A stretch of DNA of 33,590 nucleotides from Cristatella mucedo (Eukaryota; Bryozoa; Phylactolaemata; Cristatellidae). Below, piece after piece: positions 22,354 through 31,774 of this stretch. The position numbers and the translations under genes are program-made. A model generated the notes under the pieces. It searched no databases and was not told where the DNA came from. It saw only the letters and a list, made by a program, of their open reading frames with translations. Position 1 is the stretch's first letter. Each line of letters opens with the position of its first letter. The stretch lies in assembly GCA_009760855.2 (NCBI GenBank), contig WPIO01000514.1:1-33590 (forward strand). The letters are read 5' to 3'.

Positions 22354-22840
22354 TCATCGAGAGGAGACCACGCCTTCTTGCTGACGCTTCAAGTACACTA
22401 TTGTTACAGCCAGTTTCATAGTGCCTAGGTAGAGATTAAGATCAGGTAAAGTTGTATGCATTAGTGATATTATTAATATAGTTAATATTATTGTTTTATC
22501 AAGGATCGGCTGAAGTAAGTTTAAAATCGCATTACTTCGCTTTCGATACGGATTCATGATTTCGGCAAACCTTGCCAGTTCACACAAACTCATCCGAGGA
22601 GGAAAGAGACTGGTGAGAATCTTCAGGCTAAATGTAACAGAAGCCTTTGCTAGACTGCATAATTTATCGTCTTGAAGTGGTTTCGTAAGTAAAAATGAGA
22701 ATACCGCGCCTATGCATGTGCATACATCTTCTTTTGTAGAGGACACACACTCATACAAGAGCATACGCAGTTGAAACGGGAACGTTTCTCTCATTCTTGA
22801 CAACAGAAATTCGTAGGGTGTGCGTGGAAAAATTCCGCGA
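22354..22840 (-). other. unexplained long open frame inside a HIF-alpha intron
   Basis: About 162 codons open on the minus strand. Leucine-rich and helical-looking (PYEFLLSRMRETFPFQLRML, VCTCIGAVFSFLLTKPLQ, LCELARFAEIMNPYRKRS). I do not recognise it. A frame this long is expected about once by chance in a window this size, so it may be nothing. It could also be a relic of an inserted gene or transposon. A weak acceptor (TTGTCAAG) and a possible donor (GCGAA|GTAATG) exist but do not fit HIF-alpha. Confidence 0.2.
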
Positions 22841-23317
22841 GATTAAATCAAGTTTTATGGCTCGCTGCACTGTCCGATTTTCCCTCAACAATTCGCTGAT
22901 CTATCAGTCGTAACTATGACAACCCAACGCGGAAAAAGTTTCTGATCTGGGAATCTGATAAAAGCTTGTTAACTGGGCTGTACCTGTTGTCAACGACAAC
23001 TAGTCACTTGGGATGTTACTTAAGGCAGATAACCGGACCGGAAAAATGCCTCATACTCTTATACCTACTATCAGGGTTCGCCATGCAGAAGTAAACGTAT
23101 TCCTCGGTAATAGTTTTACGCTTGCAAACATTAATCTACTGACTTTACTAACGTCACAGACCTCATCCCGACTGTATAGACAGCTGCTAATGGCGTTATA
23201 GATGGCTGCCACTGATTTTTTGGAGCTGCTACTACTGAGGAAGAACCACACACCGCGAGCGCAACTTCGATAACATATTTGAAAGGCCACATTAAAGAAT
23301 AACATATTTTAATCAAA

Positions 23318-23411
23318 GCGCCAACAAATGTAAAGCGCCTAGGAAGAGACTGAGTTCTCTGAGGGTACTTTATCAAGTGCATCATTATTATTATTATTAT
23401 TATTATTATTA
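23318..23411 (+). mobile_element. LINE 3' tail copy with (ATT)n
   Basis: Plus orientation. AAATGTAAAGCGCCTAGGAA, then GAGTTCTCTGAGGGTACTTT, then ATCAAGTGCATCATTATT, ending in nine or more ATT units. 5'-truncated. Confidence 0.85.
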
Positions 23412-23569
23412 ACCTCCAGGTCGAGAAAAAGTGTGCCCGCTTCGCTGCTGCCGCTCATCCAGCTCGAGAGGGAGGCGTGTGCAAATGGCTAATTCGCTCA
23501 TCTAATGAAACGGATTATTACCCAATAGCCAATCTCCGTGTCGGTGATATATGTCGCAAAGTGGCTTAC

Positions 23570-23638
23570 CTCGTCCAGATACTCGTCCAAGCACGACGTA
23601 TCGATAAGCAATCCTTCAGCCGGATCGTCGAATATCAG
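23570..23638 (-). CDS. HIF1A: small acidic HIF-alpha exon directly before the degron
   Basis: Minus-strand 69-nt exon with excellent borders: branch-like CATAACTC, acceptor CCATTCTTTTGTCTAG, donor GACGAG|GTAAGC. Only one of the three frames is open (the others stop at TGA), and that frame gives 23 residues: LIFDDPAEGLLI then DTSCLDEYLDE. Both borders are phase 0, so it joins the degron exon exactly, giving LDEYLDE-DMSQRAPYIPM. A short acidic segment just upstream of the hydroxylation site is what HIF-alpha proteins show. Confidence 0.72.
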
Positions 23639-23989
23639 CTAGACAAAAGAATGGCCGAGTTATGCACGAACGGATGGCGAGACGGTATGGGCGCTACCGG
23701 TCCAGAGACGTTCAAGCGAAAAGTCTCAAATCAATGACAGACAAGTTCGGCATTCGCATATTTCATGCAGCGTCCCAAGATTTGCTCTCGTCGTTAAATA
23801 ACCTTTATAGGAATCGACCTGATTCTCGCCTATGAGAAATGCTTATGTAAACGTGTGAGTGAGTACTGCCAAAGCCGGAGTCAACTGGTGCCTAAAGTAG
23901 TGCCGACGAACCCTCCATATTGCAAACTAATTAAGGTCTGCAGCAAGTTGACTCCCACGCAAGCTAGTAACTCAGATCCTCCTCACATC

Positions 23990-24505
23990 GGCTGTGGCCA
24001 GCCGATCCGGCAAATCTAGGTTAAATCGAGCAGATCTAGCACATGTCCGGCAGATCTAGCATATATCCGGCAGATCTCGCTTATATCCGGCAGATCTAGC
24101 TTATATCCGGCAGATATAGCTTATATCCATCAGATCTAGCATATATCCGGCAGATCTAGCATATATCTGGCAGATCGAGCTTATATTCGGCAGATCTAGC
24201 ATACATCTGGCAGATCTAGCATATATCCAGCAGATCTAGCTTATATCCGGCAGATATGGCATATATCCATTAGATCTAGCATATATCCGGCAGATCGAGC
24301 TTATATTCGGCAGATCTATCGTATATCCGGCAGATCTAGCATATATCCAGCAGATCTAGCACATATATGGCAGATCTAGCATATATCCGCCAGATCTAGC
24401 TTATATATCGGCAGATCTAGCATATATCCGGCAGATCTAGCATATATCCGGCAGACCTAGCAGATATCCAGCAGATCTAGCATATATCCATATATCCGGC
24501 AGAAC
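23990..24505. repeat. 20-bp satellite-like array, about 24 copies
   Basis: Unit CAGATCTAGCATATATCCGG, with variants GCTTATATC, GATCGAGC and an occasional extra TA. Copies are 80-95% alike by eye and most keep AGATCT. Intronic. Confidence 0.93.
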
Positions 24506-24640
24506 TCACTGCTTGCTGGCCTACCGGCATGTGCAATCAGGTGCTTACAGCTGGTGCAAAATTCTGTAGCTAGGCTTGTCTGTCGTGAGCGTCGCAGTTG
24601 CCACATCACACCACTTCTCGCCGATCTGCACGGGCTAACA
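24506..24640 (+). mobile_element. LINE RT thumb fragment
   Basis: Plus strand. CTGGCCTACCGGCATGTGCA and following bases encode LLAGLPACAIRCLQLVQNS with stops introduced, matching the thumb of the LINE at 3700-3780. It abuts the end of the 20-bp array. Confidence 0.75.
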
Positions 24641-24692
24641 GTTAGCACTGATTGTTCGTAGCACCTGCTGATTTTTAATCGAAGTCTAGCGT

Positions 24693-24878
24693 TTATAATA
24701 ATAATAATAACAAATTTATATAGCGCCATCAGAGAAGTGAATCTCTTTATAGGCACTTTACAGATACTGCTTAGACAGAATTACTACATGATTGGTGGTA
24801 GCATCCGAAAGCAGCAGGCATAGTGTAAGCAGGTACATGCACACGAAGAACGAATCAAAGACCCATCAAATGCTGTTA
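24693..24878 (-). mobile_element. LINE 3' end, variant subfamily, minus orientation
   Basis: AATAATAATAATAACAAATT, then ATATAGCGCCATCAGAGAAG, then TAGGCACTTTACAGATACTG, and past the tail AGCAGGCATAGTGTAAGCAG and AAAGACCCATCAAATGCTGT. The last blocks correspond to the end of ORF2 and 3' UTR at 3240-3320. It shares ATTTRTATAGCRCC with the copy at 26856, so these two form a subfamily. Confidence 0.75.
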
Positions 24879-26349
24879 TTAGCAGGTGGATCTATAGGTA
24901 GAGCAGAGCGTTCGTGTGAGGTGCCAGTACCTGGCTATCCATGAGCAGCAATCGACGCTAAATTCATTCCCTTAATTAAATAGGCTAATTTCATTACCTT
25001 GTTATTAATGACCAAACAGAATCGAGTGAGAGAATCGAGCCCATTTCGCCCATTTCATCTCAGCACAACGATCGCATCGGAACTAATTGCCAATACTATT
25101 CTAATATGTAATACTAATACCAACCGTTTGAGTTGCGTCACCGAAGGTTTCATCCTGAAATAGTCCCGACGTACCTGCAGGATATATATTCATAGATATT
25201 CGTAGTAGATTCATTAATATTCGTATCTGCAGGAGATTCCGTATATTGCAAACGTCAAACGCGCAGGAACGCAAGCCAAGTAAACCTCTTACGACTAAAT
25301 TTTAAGCTTTGCATTATTCGTTTTTGCAAATTACTCCAAGCCAAGATAGAAAGAGCATCCTTGTTTCGTTACGATTACAGCCTATCGCAGACGGATAGCA
25401 AGGATACGCATACGGCGCCCTGAAGTATTGCTATTATCTTCGTATCTAGGCAACGGCGCTAAGCACTGCATTCCTTAGCTAATCAAAGACCTTTGGCGGT
25501 CCACGATTACGTCAGCAACCAGGGCAGCAGCCAAAAGTGGCCGAACGGTGTCAGCTTTCCCGCCAAACTTCGCCATTTTCGCTCACATGGTCCAGAGCAA
25601 CACGAGGCCAAGCGTCAAGCTATACACAACTTTTAATTGGCGACAGGCCAATAGAGAGAGGGGCAATTCAAGCGAACACCCCCAGGAATGCTACCGTATC
25701 CTGTATAGTGCAGTCTCAACACGGAACGGCCACTGTGTCATCAAAACGCTGCGCGGCATTCGATTTGAGGTCACTCTTCCTAGGTCGCCGTGCAATGTAC
25801 AAAATTGGAAAGAAAAACATCTAATCTCATGCCTGTCGTCTCCTCAAGTTTGCAGCCAGTTTCTTAATAGAAATACTACCTTACAGATAAGTGAGAAATT
25901 TACAAAAAATTTCGAGAAAATTACGCGGAACGCTTTGAAGAATGCAGCTCTTTTATCGCTATTGCGTAAGCCACCCTCTGGCAACCTTGACTTTAGTGGC
26001 CAGACGCATCAGGCACCAGCGCCTTTTGAACGAATGTTAATTCTGGCATTGTCTCGCTCGCCTCGAGTGTAGGTGGCAGACAGCAGGCAGTGTAAAGCCA
26101 GCTGTCGTCGTCTGCTCGCTTTCTGCGTCGCTCTCTTTCGCTCGATTCTAATGACTGCAGGACAATGCACAGATGTTCTCTGAGAGTCTGCGAGAGTCCG
26201 CTAGACGACACCAGCAGCAGTGTAAAGCCTTAATAAGCTGACGAAATGAGATAACAACAAGATAATAGGATTAGTAAAATAAAGTAACGATAAAATGATA
26301 TGCGAAAATGATTAATAAGACGAGCAGCGAAACACACTAGGGAGATTAC
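24879..26349. other. intron region where HIF-alpha exon(s) are still expected
   Basis: Between exons 27345-27703 and 23570-23638 the phases do not match, so at least one exon should lie in 23639-27344. This stretch has several open blocks (for example a plus-strand frame 25548-26072 and a minus-strand one around 25993-26150) but none with both good borders and a fitting phase. I see nothing I would call a gene here. Confidence 0.35.
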
Positions 26350-26487
26350 TCGATGGGATGCGAGGCCTCGTCTTCCTCTCTCGTGTCCCGGAAACGCATT
26401 CTCTGCCGTCGACTTCCGTTCGCTTCAACGGCGGCCGACGTGGCGGCAGGAGAAGAAGACCGAGCGCTACCAAATTCGTTCGAAGAG
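26350..26487 (-). CDS. candidate exon, Ser-rich, tentative
   Basis: Minus strand, 138 nt, open only in one frame, giving SSNEFGSARSSSPAATSAAV then EANGSRRQRMRF and RDTREEDEASHPI. The composition suits the disordered part of HIF-alpha. Acceptor GGGCACAG lacks a good pyrimidine tract, and donor CGA|GTAATC is weak. It starts with one base, as needed after the candidate at 26529-26610, but ends with two bases, so a further exon would be required before 23638. Confidence 0.2.
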
Positions 26488-26528
26488 CTGTGCCCTTACT
26501 TTCGCGCGTGCTCGAAAGCGATGCTCAC

Positions 26529-26610
26529 GTCGAGCTGGATGGCAAAGACTTGCCCACACTGGGGTAATTCTTCTCCGACGTCCAGGAAGCACGCGACAGG
26601 CCAGAGCCGC
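26529..26610 (-). CDS. candidate exon, tentative link after exon 27345-27703
   Basis: Minus strand, 82 nt, acceptor GGGGTCTCAG, donor CTCGAC|GTGAGC. It starts with two bases, matching the one base left by 27345-27703, and in that frame reads GSGLSRASWTSEKNYP then SVGKSLPSSS before an immediate stop beyond the donor. It ends with two bases. Another frame is open too, so the call is weak. Confidence 0.22.
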
Positions 26611-26855
26611 CTGAGACCCCTACCCTGAGAACGCGGCAGCACGTGGCGGGCGGGCGGGCGTTAATAATCTTTTTTTCCGGATCGTCTTGCTTTTTAACAA
26701 GCTATCGCCTGATCGCAGCAGCCCCGTAGTAGTTGACATAATCTGGACGAATGAAAGAGAACGATGGCAACGAGCAAGCTCAAATTCTTGTGGTCTGGGA
26801 GCTTGTTTGCCGGGCCACAAGGGCGATCTACGGCACTGGAAACAGAGGTGCTTGA

Positions 26856-27102
26856 AATAATAATATTAATAACAATAATAATAATAATACATTTGTATAG
26901 CACCCTCAGAGAACTGAATCTCTTTCTTGTCACTTTACATATGCTGTGTAGAAAGCATTCCCAAATGATTGCTGCTAAAAACCAGCAAGCAGCAGGCACA
27001 GTGTAAGAAGGTGCATGTAAACGAAAAAAATATAGAAACGCGGACATCACATAGAGTCAGTGGCAAGCTAAATCTAATTTCACAAGCGAAAAGAGATAGC
27101 AC
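26856..27102 (-). mobile_element. LINE 3' end, variant subfamily
   Basis: Minus orientation. AATAATAATAATAATACATT, then GTATAGCACCCTCAGAGAAC, then AGCAGGCACAGTGTAAGAAG, aligning with 24693-24878. A 47-bp block at 27056-27102 (GTCAGTGGCAAGCTAAATCT onward) recurs at 28805-28854. Confidence 0.7.
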
Positions 27103-27344
27103 TCGAGAGCAACTCATACATTTTCAGTTTTAACTTGCGTAACTTACTTGTATAACTTATAGGCCAGTGCACTAATTAAGGAAAGTTCGGCGGCCCACTC
27201 GGTTGCAAAAGTAATCGCTACGATTTTAATTGGCCTCTCGACCCTAGAACAAATTAATCTCGAGGTCTCTCCCAAATTAGCATCGAGGCTACCGGCGCGG
27301 CCCGGGGGCCAAACAGACAGACTGCAGAGCTCGGCGCCGCTTAC

Positions 27345-27703
27345 AGGCGTAGATATCCTCGTCCGTTCCGGCACCGCCGGTCTGGCAGTCGGCCACGACG
27401 GATGCAGCAGCAGAGGCGGCGGCAGCAGTGGACACGCCGTCGTCGTCGTCATCGGCGAACGCGTCGCCGGACATGGGAGAAGGCAGGCTGCTGCTCGTAT
27501 CGCTACGACAGTTCAGCTCGGAGAACAAAGCCTCTGTGTCTTCGATGATGCTCGGGCACTCGACACCGCCGCCGCCGTGGCTGGCTGTGATGTCAAGTGG
27601 CGAGCTGCCACCAGAGCAGTGGCCGGCGGATCTGCCGCCGGCCGCTGCTCTCAGTGAGCACTGCTGCGTAGAGCTAAGGATGCAGCCGGCGTCTTCGATG
27701 CCG
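27345..27703 (-). CDS. HIF1A: HIF-alpha exon: PAS-B exit and N-terminal degron region
   Basis: Minus-strand exon of 359 nt. Branch-like GCCTAACTC, acceptor CGTATTGCAG, donor ACGCCT|GTAAGC. It begins with one base, which completes the AG left by 30308-30455 to give VV-S-GIEDAG, the same V-V-S-G-I that follows the last PAS-B strand in HIF-1 alpha. Later it carries IIEDTEALFSEL, matching the conserved EDTxxLF block just before the N-terminal degron. The position of LAP reads DTSSSLPSPMSGD, so the LxxLAP motif is not intact. Then come an acidic run (ADDDDDG) and an alanine-rich run, ending TDEDIYA. It leaves one base. The frame has a stop upstream of the acceptor and runs past the donor to a TAG. 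Identity is well supported by the junction and the EDTxxLF block. Confidence 0.82.
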
Positions 27704-28318
27704 CTGCAATACGCATGCGCGGCGTCCGAGTTAGGCAGACGAACAAGCAGACGTTATGCCGGTGCACAGCCACCACTGGCTAGGCACGGCAGCAGTGCCG
27801 AGTTTTTAAGGCGGCACGCTCAAACTCTTCTGAAGTCAAGCTCAGACGAAGGTTAGGTCAGTGAGCTCGGCGCGATTCGAGATCCAATGAGCCCGATAAT
27901 CCAATCGCCCAGATTTATCGATAATTCGATCTATCGATCAATCCAATATATCAATTTATCAATGATCCCAAGAATCCGATAACCCAGAGCAGAGCAGCTT
28001 GACCTCACGAGGGAACGCGGTCGTAAAAGGAAATAAACGATACTAAATGGCAGCCTGCAGGTTCAGCGAAGCCGTAGCTCTCCGCCGGATATTCCACTGT
28101 TCAAAGCTATTTGGTGCTTCGACCTGCGCCAGCCTAGAACAGGCAAGCTGGACTAATAGTTTAGCATCAGCATTTTGCAACGCTCAAACTGATCGTTAAA
28201 TCCGGCCGGCATCGGCTAGCCAATGGTGGTTGGGATCGCCTCACCGCTTCATTCGCAAACCCGAATGAAACGAGAATGTCCACGCGCTGCAACGAGAATG
28301 TCTACACGAATTGCAACC
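27704..28318. other. intron, no exon recognised
   Basis: Short TCGATAATTCGATCTATCGA-like repeats at 27915-27955. Nothing else recognisable. Confidence 0.4.
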
Positions 28319-28440
28319 GGAAAGCCGGCTTCCCCGGCCAGCGAAAAATCACCACTAAAAAAATGTGAAAGCTTCCCAGGCCAGTGAAAATTTACCACTA
28401 AAAAAATGTGAAAGCCGGCTCCCAGGCCAGTGAAAGTTCA
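28319..28440. repeat. 43-47 bp tandem repeat, about 2.5 copies
   Basis: GTGAAAGCCGGCTCCCAGGC, then CAGTGAAAATTCACCACTAA, then AAAAAT. AAAGC occurs at 28321, 28368 and 28411. Confidence 0.85.
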
Positions 28441-28791
28441 CCACTTTTTCGCACAGCATACGGAGCACAGATTAAGATTTTGAAAAATCCCAATCAAGCT
28501 TCGCACGTTACCGGTGCTTCCTCGGCTAGGGCACGGTTTCGATGCACGACCTTCACTCTGCCTCTATCTGTGCCTTGCTATTCTGCCCCCCTTTTTCGTG
28601 CCTGTTAAACTGGTTCGCTCTGAGCGGCTTTCATCGTGCCGTAGAGCTTGACAGACATCACGACCGCCGGACTAGGCGACTTTTACAAGAAAGCTAGAAA
28701 CTCATTCGTTCCTCCAAGCGATTTCTCCATCCGTCTTTATCCTTTACGTGCTTACGCGAGCTGAAACCGTGCTCACCACGCTTCCTTGACA

Positions 28792-28865
28792 CCAAACGTA
28801 TAAGGTCAGTGGCAAGCTAAATCTAATTATTTCACAAGCGAAAAGAGATAGCACCGAACGTATAA
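28792..28865. mobile_element. 50-bp insertion flanked by 12-bp near-identical direct repeats
   Basis: CCAAACGTATAA (28792-28803) and CCGAACGTATAA (28854-28865) flank a short segment that is almost identical to 27056-27102. This looks like a target site duplication around a very short inserted copy. One mismatch in the flanks and a TATT difference in the insert. Confidence 0.4.
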
Positions 28866-28915
28866 AGTGTCTAGAAAGAGAGGGCGCTATGGCAACTGTA
28901 TTATTACTGGACACA
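28855..28915 (+). mobile_element. partial LINE tail copy
   Basis: GTATAAAGTGTCTAGAAAGA then GAGGGCGCTATGGCAACTGT then ATTATTAC. Plus orientation, with the middle of the tail deleted. Confidence 0.5.
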
Positions 28916-29218
28916 TTGAATGTTCCTAGGAGCTACAGAAGCTGCTAGCCTGTGCAGCGTCCAAGGCAGAAGCAGTGCTAAAGGGCAGAAGTCAGGTTAT
29001 TCTGAAGCCTCGCTTGTAAAGAGGCAGGATTATTAGCGCATCACTCCTGCTTGCAGCCTTGCAGTGAAGAATCGTCTGCTGCGATGACTCGAATTCACGG
29101 ACCGAGCAGAGAAGAGCAAGCGTCCTATTATAACCAATAATATTATAACCTATAATATTAACCAATAATATTATATCCTATTATAACCAACTGCCTGATA
29201 ACCAACTGATTCCTTGGC

Positions 29219-29278
29219 AGCAAATGTAAAGCATCTAGAAGGAGATAGAGTTCTCTGAGGGCGCTTTATCAAGCGCAT

Positions 29279-29320
<42 letters not shown>

Positions 29321-29325
29321 AGGTC
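29219..29325 (+). mobile_element. LINE 3' tail copy with (AAT/ATT)n
   Basis: GCAGCAAATGTAAAGCATCT, then GAGTTCTCTGAGGGCGCTTT, then a run of AAT changing to ATT. Preceded at 29125-29210 by ATAATATTATAACC repeats. Confidence 0.8.
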
Positions 29326-29457
29326 GAGACCAATTCAAAATGAGCAACGAAGCCTGAAAGGTTCAAGCGGAAAATTATGCAGGCCTCTAAATGTGGCCAT
29401 CTGAGCCATCTCACTTGTGTGCAAAAGCACTGCACCAAGAAGACGAAGAAAAGCAAA

Positions 29458-29595
29458 CTAGCTGGTTTGGCCCAGTGGTTAAGGTGCTCGTCCAAACCAT
29501 GATCTAGCCAAGGTCGTGGGCTCAAGCCCAGTGGCATATGTGAAGCGCTTGAATAGAGATTAAGTTCTCCTAGGGCGCTATGTAAACGAGTTAGA
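29458..29595 (+). mobile_element. tRNA-derived SINE with LINE-type tail, plus copy
   Basis: A box TGGCCCAGTGGTTAAGG, B box within GGTCGTGGGCTCAAGCCC, then GTGAAGCGCTTGAATAGAGA and TTAAGTTCTCCTAGGGCGCT. The tail is the LINE tail (AAAGCGCC...GAGTTCTC...GGGCGCT) and ends at TATGTAAACG. Aligns with the minus copy at 7640-7762. Confidence 0.8.
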
Positions 29596-29649
29596 ACGTG
29601 TAAGCTTCGTCGCTAATCGTGAACAAAAACGAATCACTGAGTAATCGAG

Positions 29650-30178
29650 GTTTTGTCGCTCACTTGTAGGTTACTTCATTCTTTGGCTGCAGCCTATCTC
29701 TCAGATATACTCCCCCATCAGGCCAAGCACCGTACCACCCGCTTTTTCGGAATCCAACAGTCTACAAATACCTCGTACAAACCACAAATCCTTTGAAGAC
29801 CGTGCATATAGTTCGCATGCTCCCAAAGCCTGGAACTCCCTGCCGACCTGCGTCAGAACATCCCCTTACTTGACCACATTTAAAAAGAACTTAAAAACAC
29901 ACCTATTTAGAAAAACATTTTGTGGGTCCCTGTGATTCATCCTTGATGTGCTTATGCGTGCTGACACTGTGCATGCTGCCACTAACCACATTTGCATGCT
30001 GACCCTGTGCATGTCACCCCTAATCATGTTATTCATTTTGTTTGTTTATCAAGCATGATATTACTCACCATTCAATTGCATTTCCCTTTGCAGCAAATGT
30101 GTAAAGCGCCAAGAGAGAGATTGAGTTCTCCGAGGGCGCTTTATCAAGTGCATTATTGTTATTATTGCTAATATTATA
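29650..30178 (+). mobile_element. 5'-truncated LINE, ORF2 end, 3' UTR and tail
   Basis: Plus strand. Encodes SFEDRAYSSHAPKAWNSLPT then FKKNLKTHLFRKTFCGSL and a TGA at the same place as the copy at 3295, then the 3' UTR with a GCATGCTGACCCTGTGCATG repeat and the shared tail with TTATTGTTATTATTG. Inserted about 130 bp upstream (plus coordinates) of the PAS-B exon's donor, so within the HIF-alpha intron in antisense. Confidence 0.85.
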
Positions 30179-30307
30179 ACCGAGCACAAGCTGGCTGCAC
30201 TAACCAGACAGGTATGTACTAGTTTTTTCTATACACTGTAGCGATAATCTAGCTACTGCTAGCCGAAGAAAACAATGAAATGAAAGCCACTGCTCTAGCC
30301 CGCTTAC

Positions 30308-30455
30308 CTGACGACAGTATGTATGCACTCGACATGCTGAGGAGAGCTCGACTTCCGGTTAATTACCACTGAAGCTTTGCTCATGACCCACACGTAGCCA
30401 CCTCCTTTGCAGAGAAAGCGGTAGTGTCCTGAGCATGACTGTCCTTTTGAGTAAA
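30308..30455 (-). CDS. HIF1A: HIF-alpha exon: second half of the PAS-B domain
   Basis: Minus-strand exon of 148 nt with textbook borders: acceptor ACTTTCTTTGCTTTCAG, donor GTCGTCAG|GTAAGC. Two bases at the start, 48 codons, two bases at the end. It encodes YSKGQSCSGHYRFLCKGGGY then VWVMSKASVVINRKSSSPQ and HVECIHTVV. KGQ-x(3)-G-x-YR-x-L-x-K-x-GGYVWV followed by S-x-P-Q and V-x-C is the pattern of PAS-B in HIF-alpha and its relative SIM. S-P-Q rather than R-P-H and the V-V-S-G-I junction to the next exon favour HIF-alpha. PAS-B mediates pairing with ARNT in the nucleus. The exon before it, with the first half of PAS-B, must end in one base and was not found. Confidence 0.88.
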
Positions 30456-30554
30456 CTGAAAGCAAAGAAAGTTCGTGCCAATAAAGTGTCCACTCAAATA
30501 CAACATGGGAGGACGGAGTGAGGAAACCGGAAACGGATAACTGTCCAATCAGAG

Positions 30555-30584
30555 ATAAAGATAGAGAAAGAGAGAGAGGGGGGG

Positions 30585-30621
<37 letters not shown>

Positions 30622-30625
30622 GAGA

Positions 30626-30672
<47 letters not shown>

Positions 30673-30722
30673 TGGAGAGAGAGAGAGAGAGAGGAGATGG
30701 AGAGAGAGAGAGAGGGACAGGG

Positions 30723-30776
<54 letters not shown>

Positions 30777-30790
30777 TAGAGACAGAGAGA
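30555..30790. repeat. (GA)n followed by (GACA)n microsatellite
   Basis: GAGA runs with GGAGATGG interruptions to about 30720, then about twelve GACA units at 30723-30777. It lies about 100 bp upstream of the PAS-B exon acceptor. Confidence 0.95.
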
Positions 30791-30799
30791 TAGAGGGAG

Positions 30800-31074
30800 A
30801 GAGAGACAGGGGGACCTCCACTTTTTAACTCCGTCTCTAAGGGCCTTCAAAGAACCCAGCGAGCGACCTGACGGTCTCGTCCAGCGGCCGAAACACACCC
30901 ACCACATACGTAGCTCGATCGTCGGACGAGCGAGTTCGCAGTGACGACATGCCTGGCAGCTTTCCTTCAGCCAGCCAGCTTCACTCCCTCCTACAGGGTT
31001 TACTGCACGCCGCCGCCGCAGCAGCAAGACGCTCGCTGAGCTTGGCCAAACGATAGCTACTTTTTTTTTTCGAA
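30800..31074. other. non-coding, probable intron
   Basis: No exon bounded by good splice sites. The missing PAS-B N-terminal exon should lie between here and 33372 but is not recognisable. Confidence 0.3.
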
Positions 31075-31398
31075 GCGATTTGGCTAATGCGGTTACGCTA
31101 GGACCACGGACGGAAGCAGATTCCGAATAGCGACTGAGACGGACTCCCGGAGCGATGCCTTCAGTCCTTGAATAGCCAACACCTTCAGACGAAAGTCGTC
31201 CCTTCGGATTGTCTTCTTTGGCCGACCTGAACGAGGTCTACAAGCCATACTTCCAATCGCTTTAAGCTTGTCAAGATTGTAGCCGACTGCTCTGATTGCG
31301 AGAGTCCGTGTCACTTCTCGGCTGCCTACGCCCATTTCATGCGAGGCCTGCGGTCGCCCTTTCGTTCTGTCGTCGATCAGCGATCTCCTACGCACGCT
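31075..31398 (-). mobile_element. Tc1-type transposase fragment (DNA-binding part)
   Basis: Minus strand, about 100 codons. NLDKLKAIGSMACRPRSGRP followed by KKTIRRDDFRLKVLAIQ has the GRPR/K hook between the two helix-turn-helix halves typical of Tc1/mariner transposases. Only the N-terminal region is present, with no catalytic DDE part in view and no inverted repeat seen. Confidence 0.55.
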
Positions 31399-31531
31399 AG
31401 ACTTCGCGCCAAATTGAGCCAGAAGCAGACGGCTCTCCGCCGAAGGAAGGCAGGGAAAGCCCTCCGCTCGGCCTCACAGCGATAGCACAGACCTATGAGA
31501 GCTCCTGTAAAGCAAACAGCTACTGGCTGCA

Positions 31532-31655
31532 GTGGGCTCAAGGGGGGAGCGCTGCAGTGGGCTCAAGAGGGGGCGCCGTAGTGGGCTCAAGCCAGGAGAG
31601 CTGTAGTGGGCTCAAGCGGGAAGCGCTGTAGTGGGCTCAAGAGGGGCGCTGCGTA
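31532..31655. repeat. 25-bp minisatellite, five copies
   Basis: GTGGGCTCAAGNGGGGAGCG plus CTGTA. Copies at 31532, 31557, 31581, 31606 and 31631. Confidence 0.93.
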
Positions 31656-31774
31656 TTTCCCTTTCCACAGTAGCTCAGCGGCTATAGCAGCAGATTGGTA
31701 AGCAGTGTAAGGATCGCCTTTTCTAAAGACTAGGAGCACCCGAGATAAGCGCGATGCTTGGCTCGTGCACGCGA

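Noticed and set aside
25175-25226. 52-nt block with good acceptor and CAG|GTACGT donor
   Set aside because: Entry phase fits exon 27345-27703, but it is AT-rich (NINESTTNIYEY), exits with two bases and does not join 23638. Kept only as a lead.
25548-26072. Plus-strand open frame of 174 codons
   Set aside because: Length is near chance expectation for the window. No motif, no splice borders, and antisense to a gene on the minus strand.
27144-27240. Minus-strand block with donor CAA|GTAAGT and frame VAITFATEWAAELSLISALA
   Set aside because: The only exon with fitting phase would be 24 nt, with no independent support.
31668-31725. TAGCTCAGCGGCTATAGC, a tRNA A-box look-alike
   Set aside because: No B box or matching acceptor end follows at tRNA spacing.
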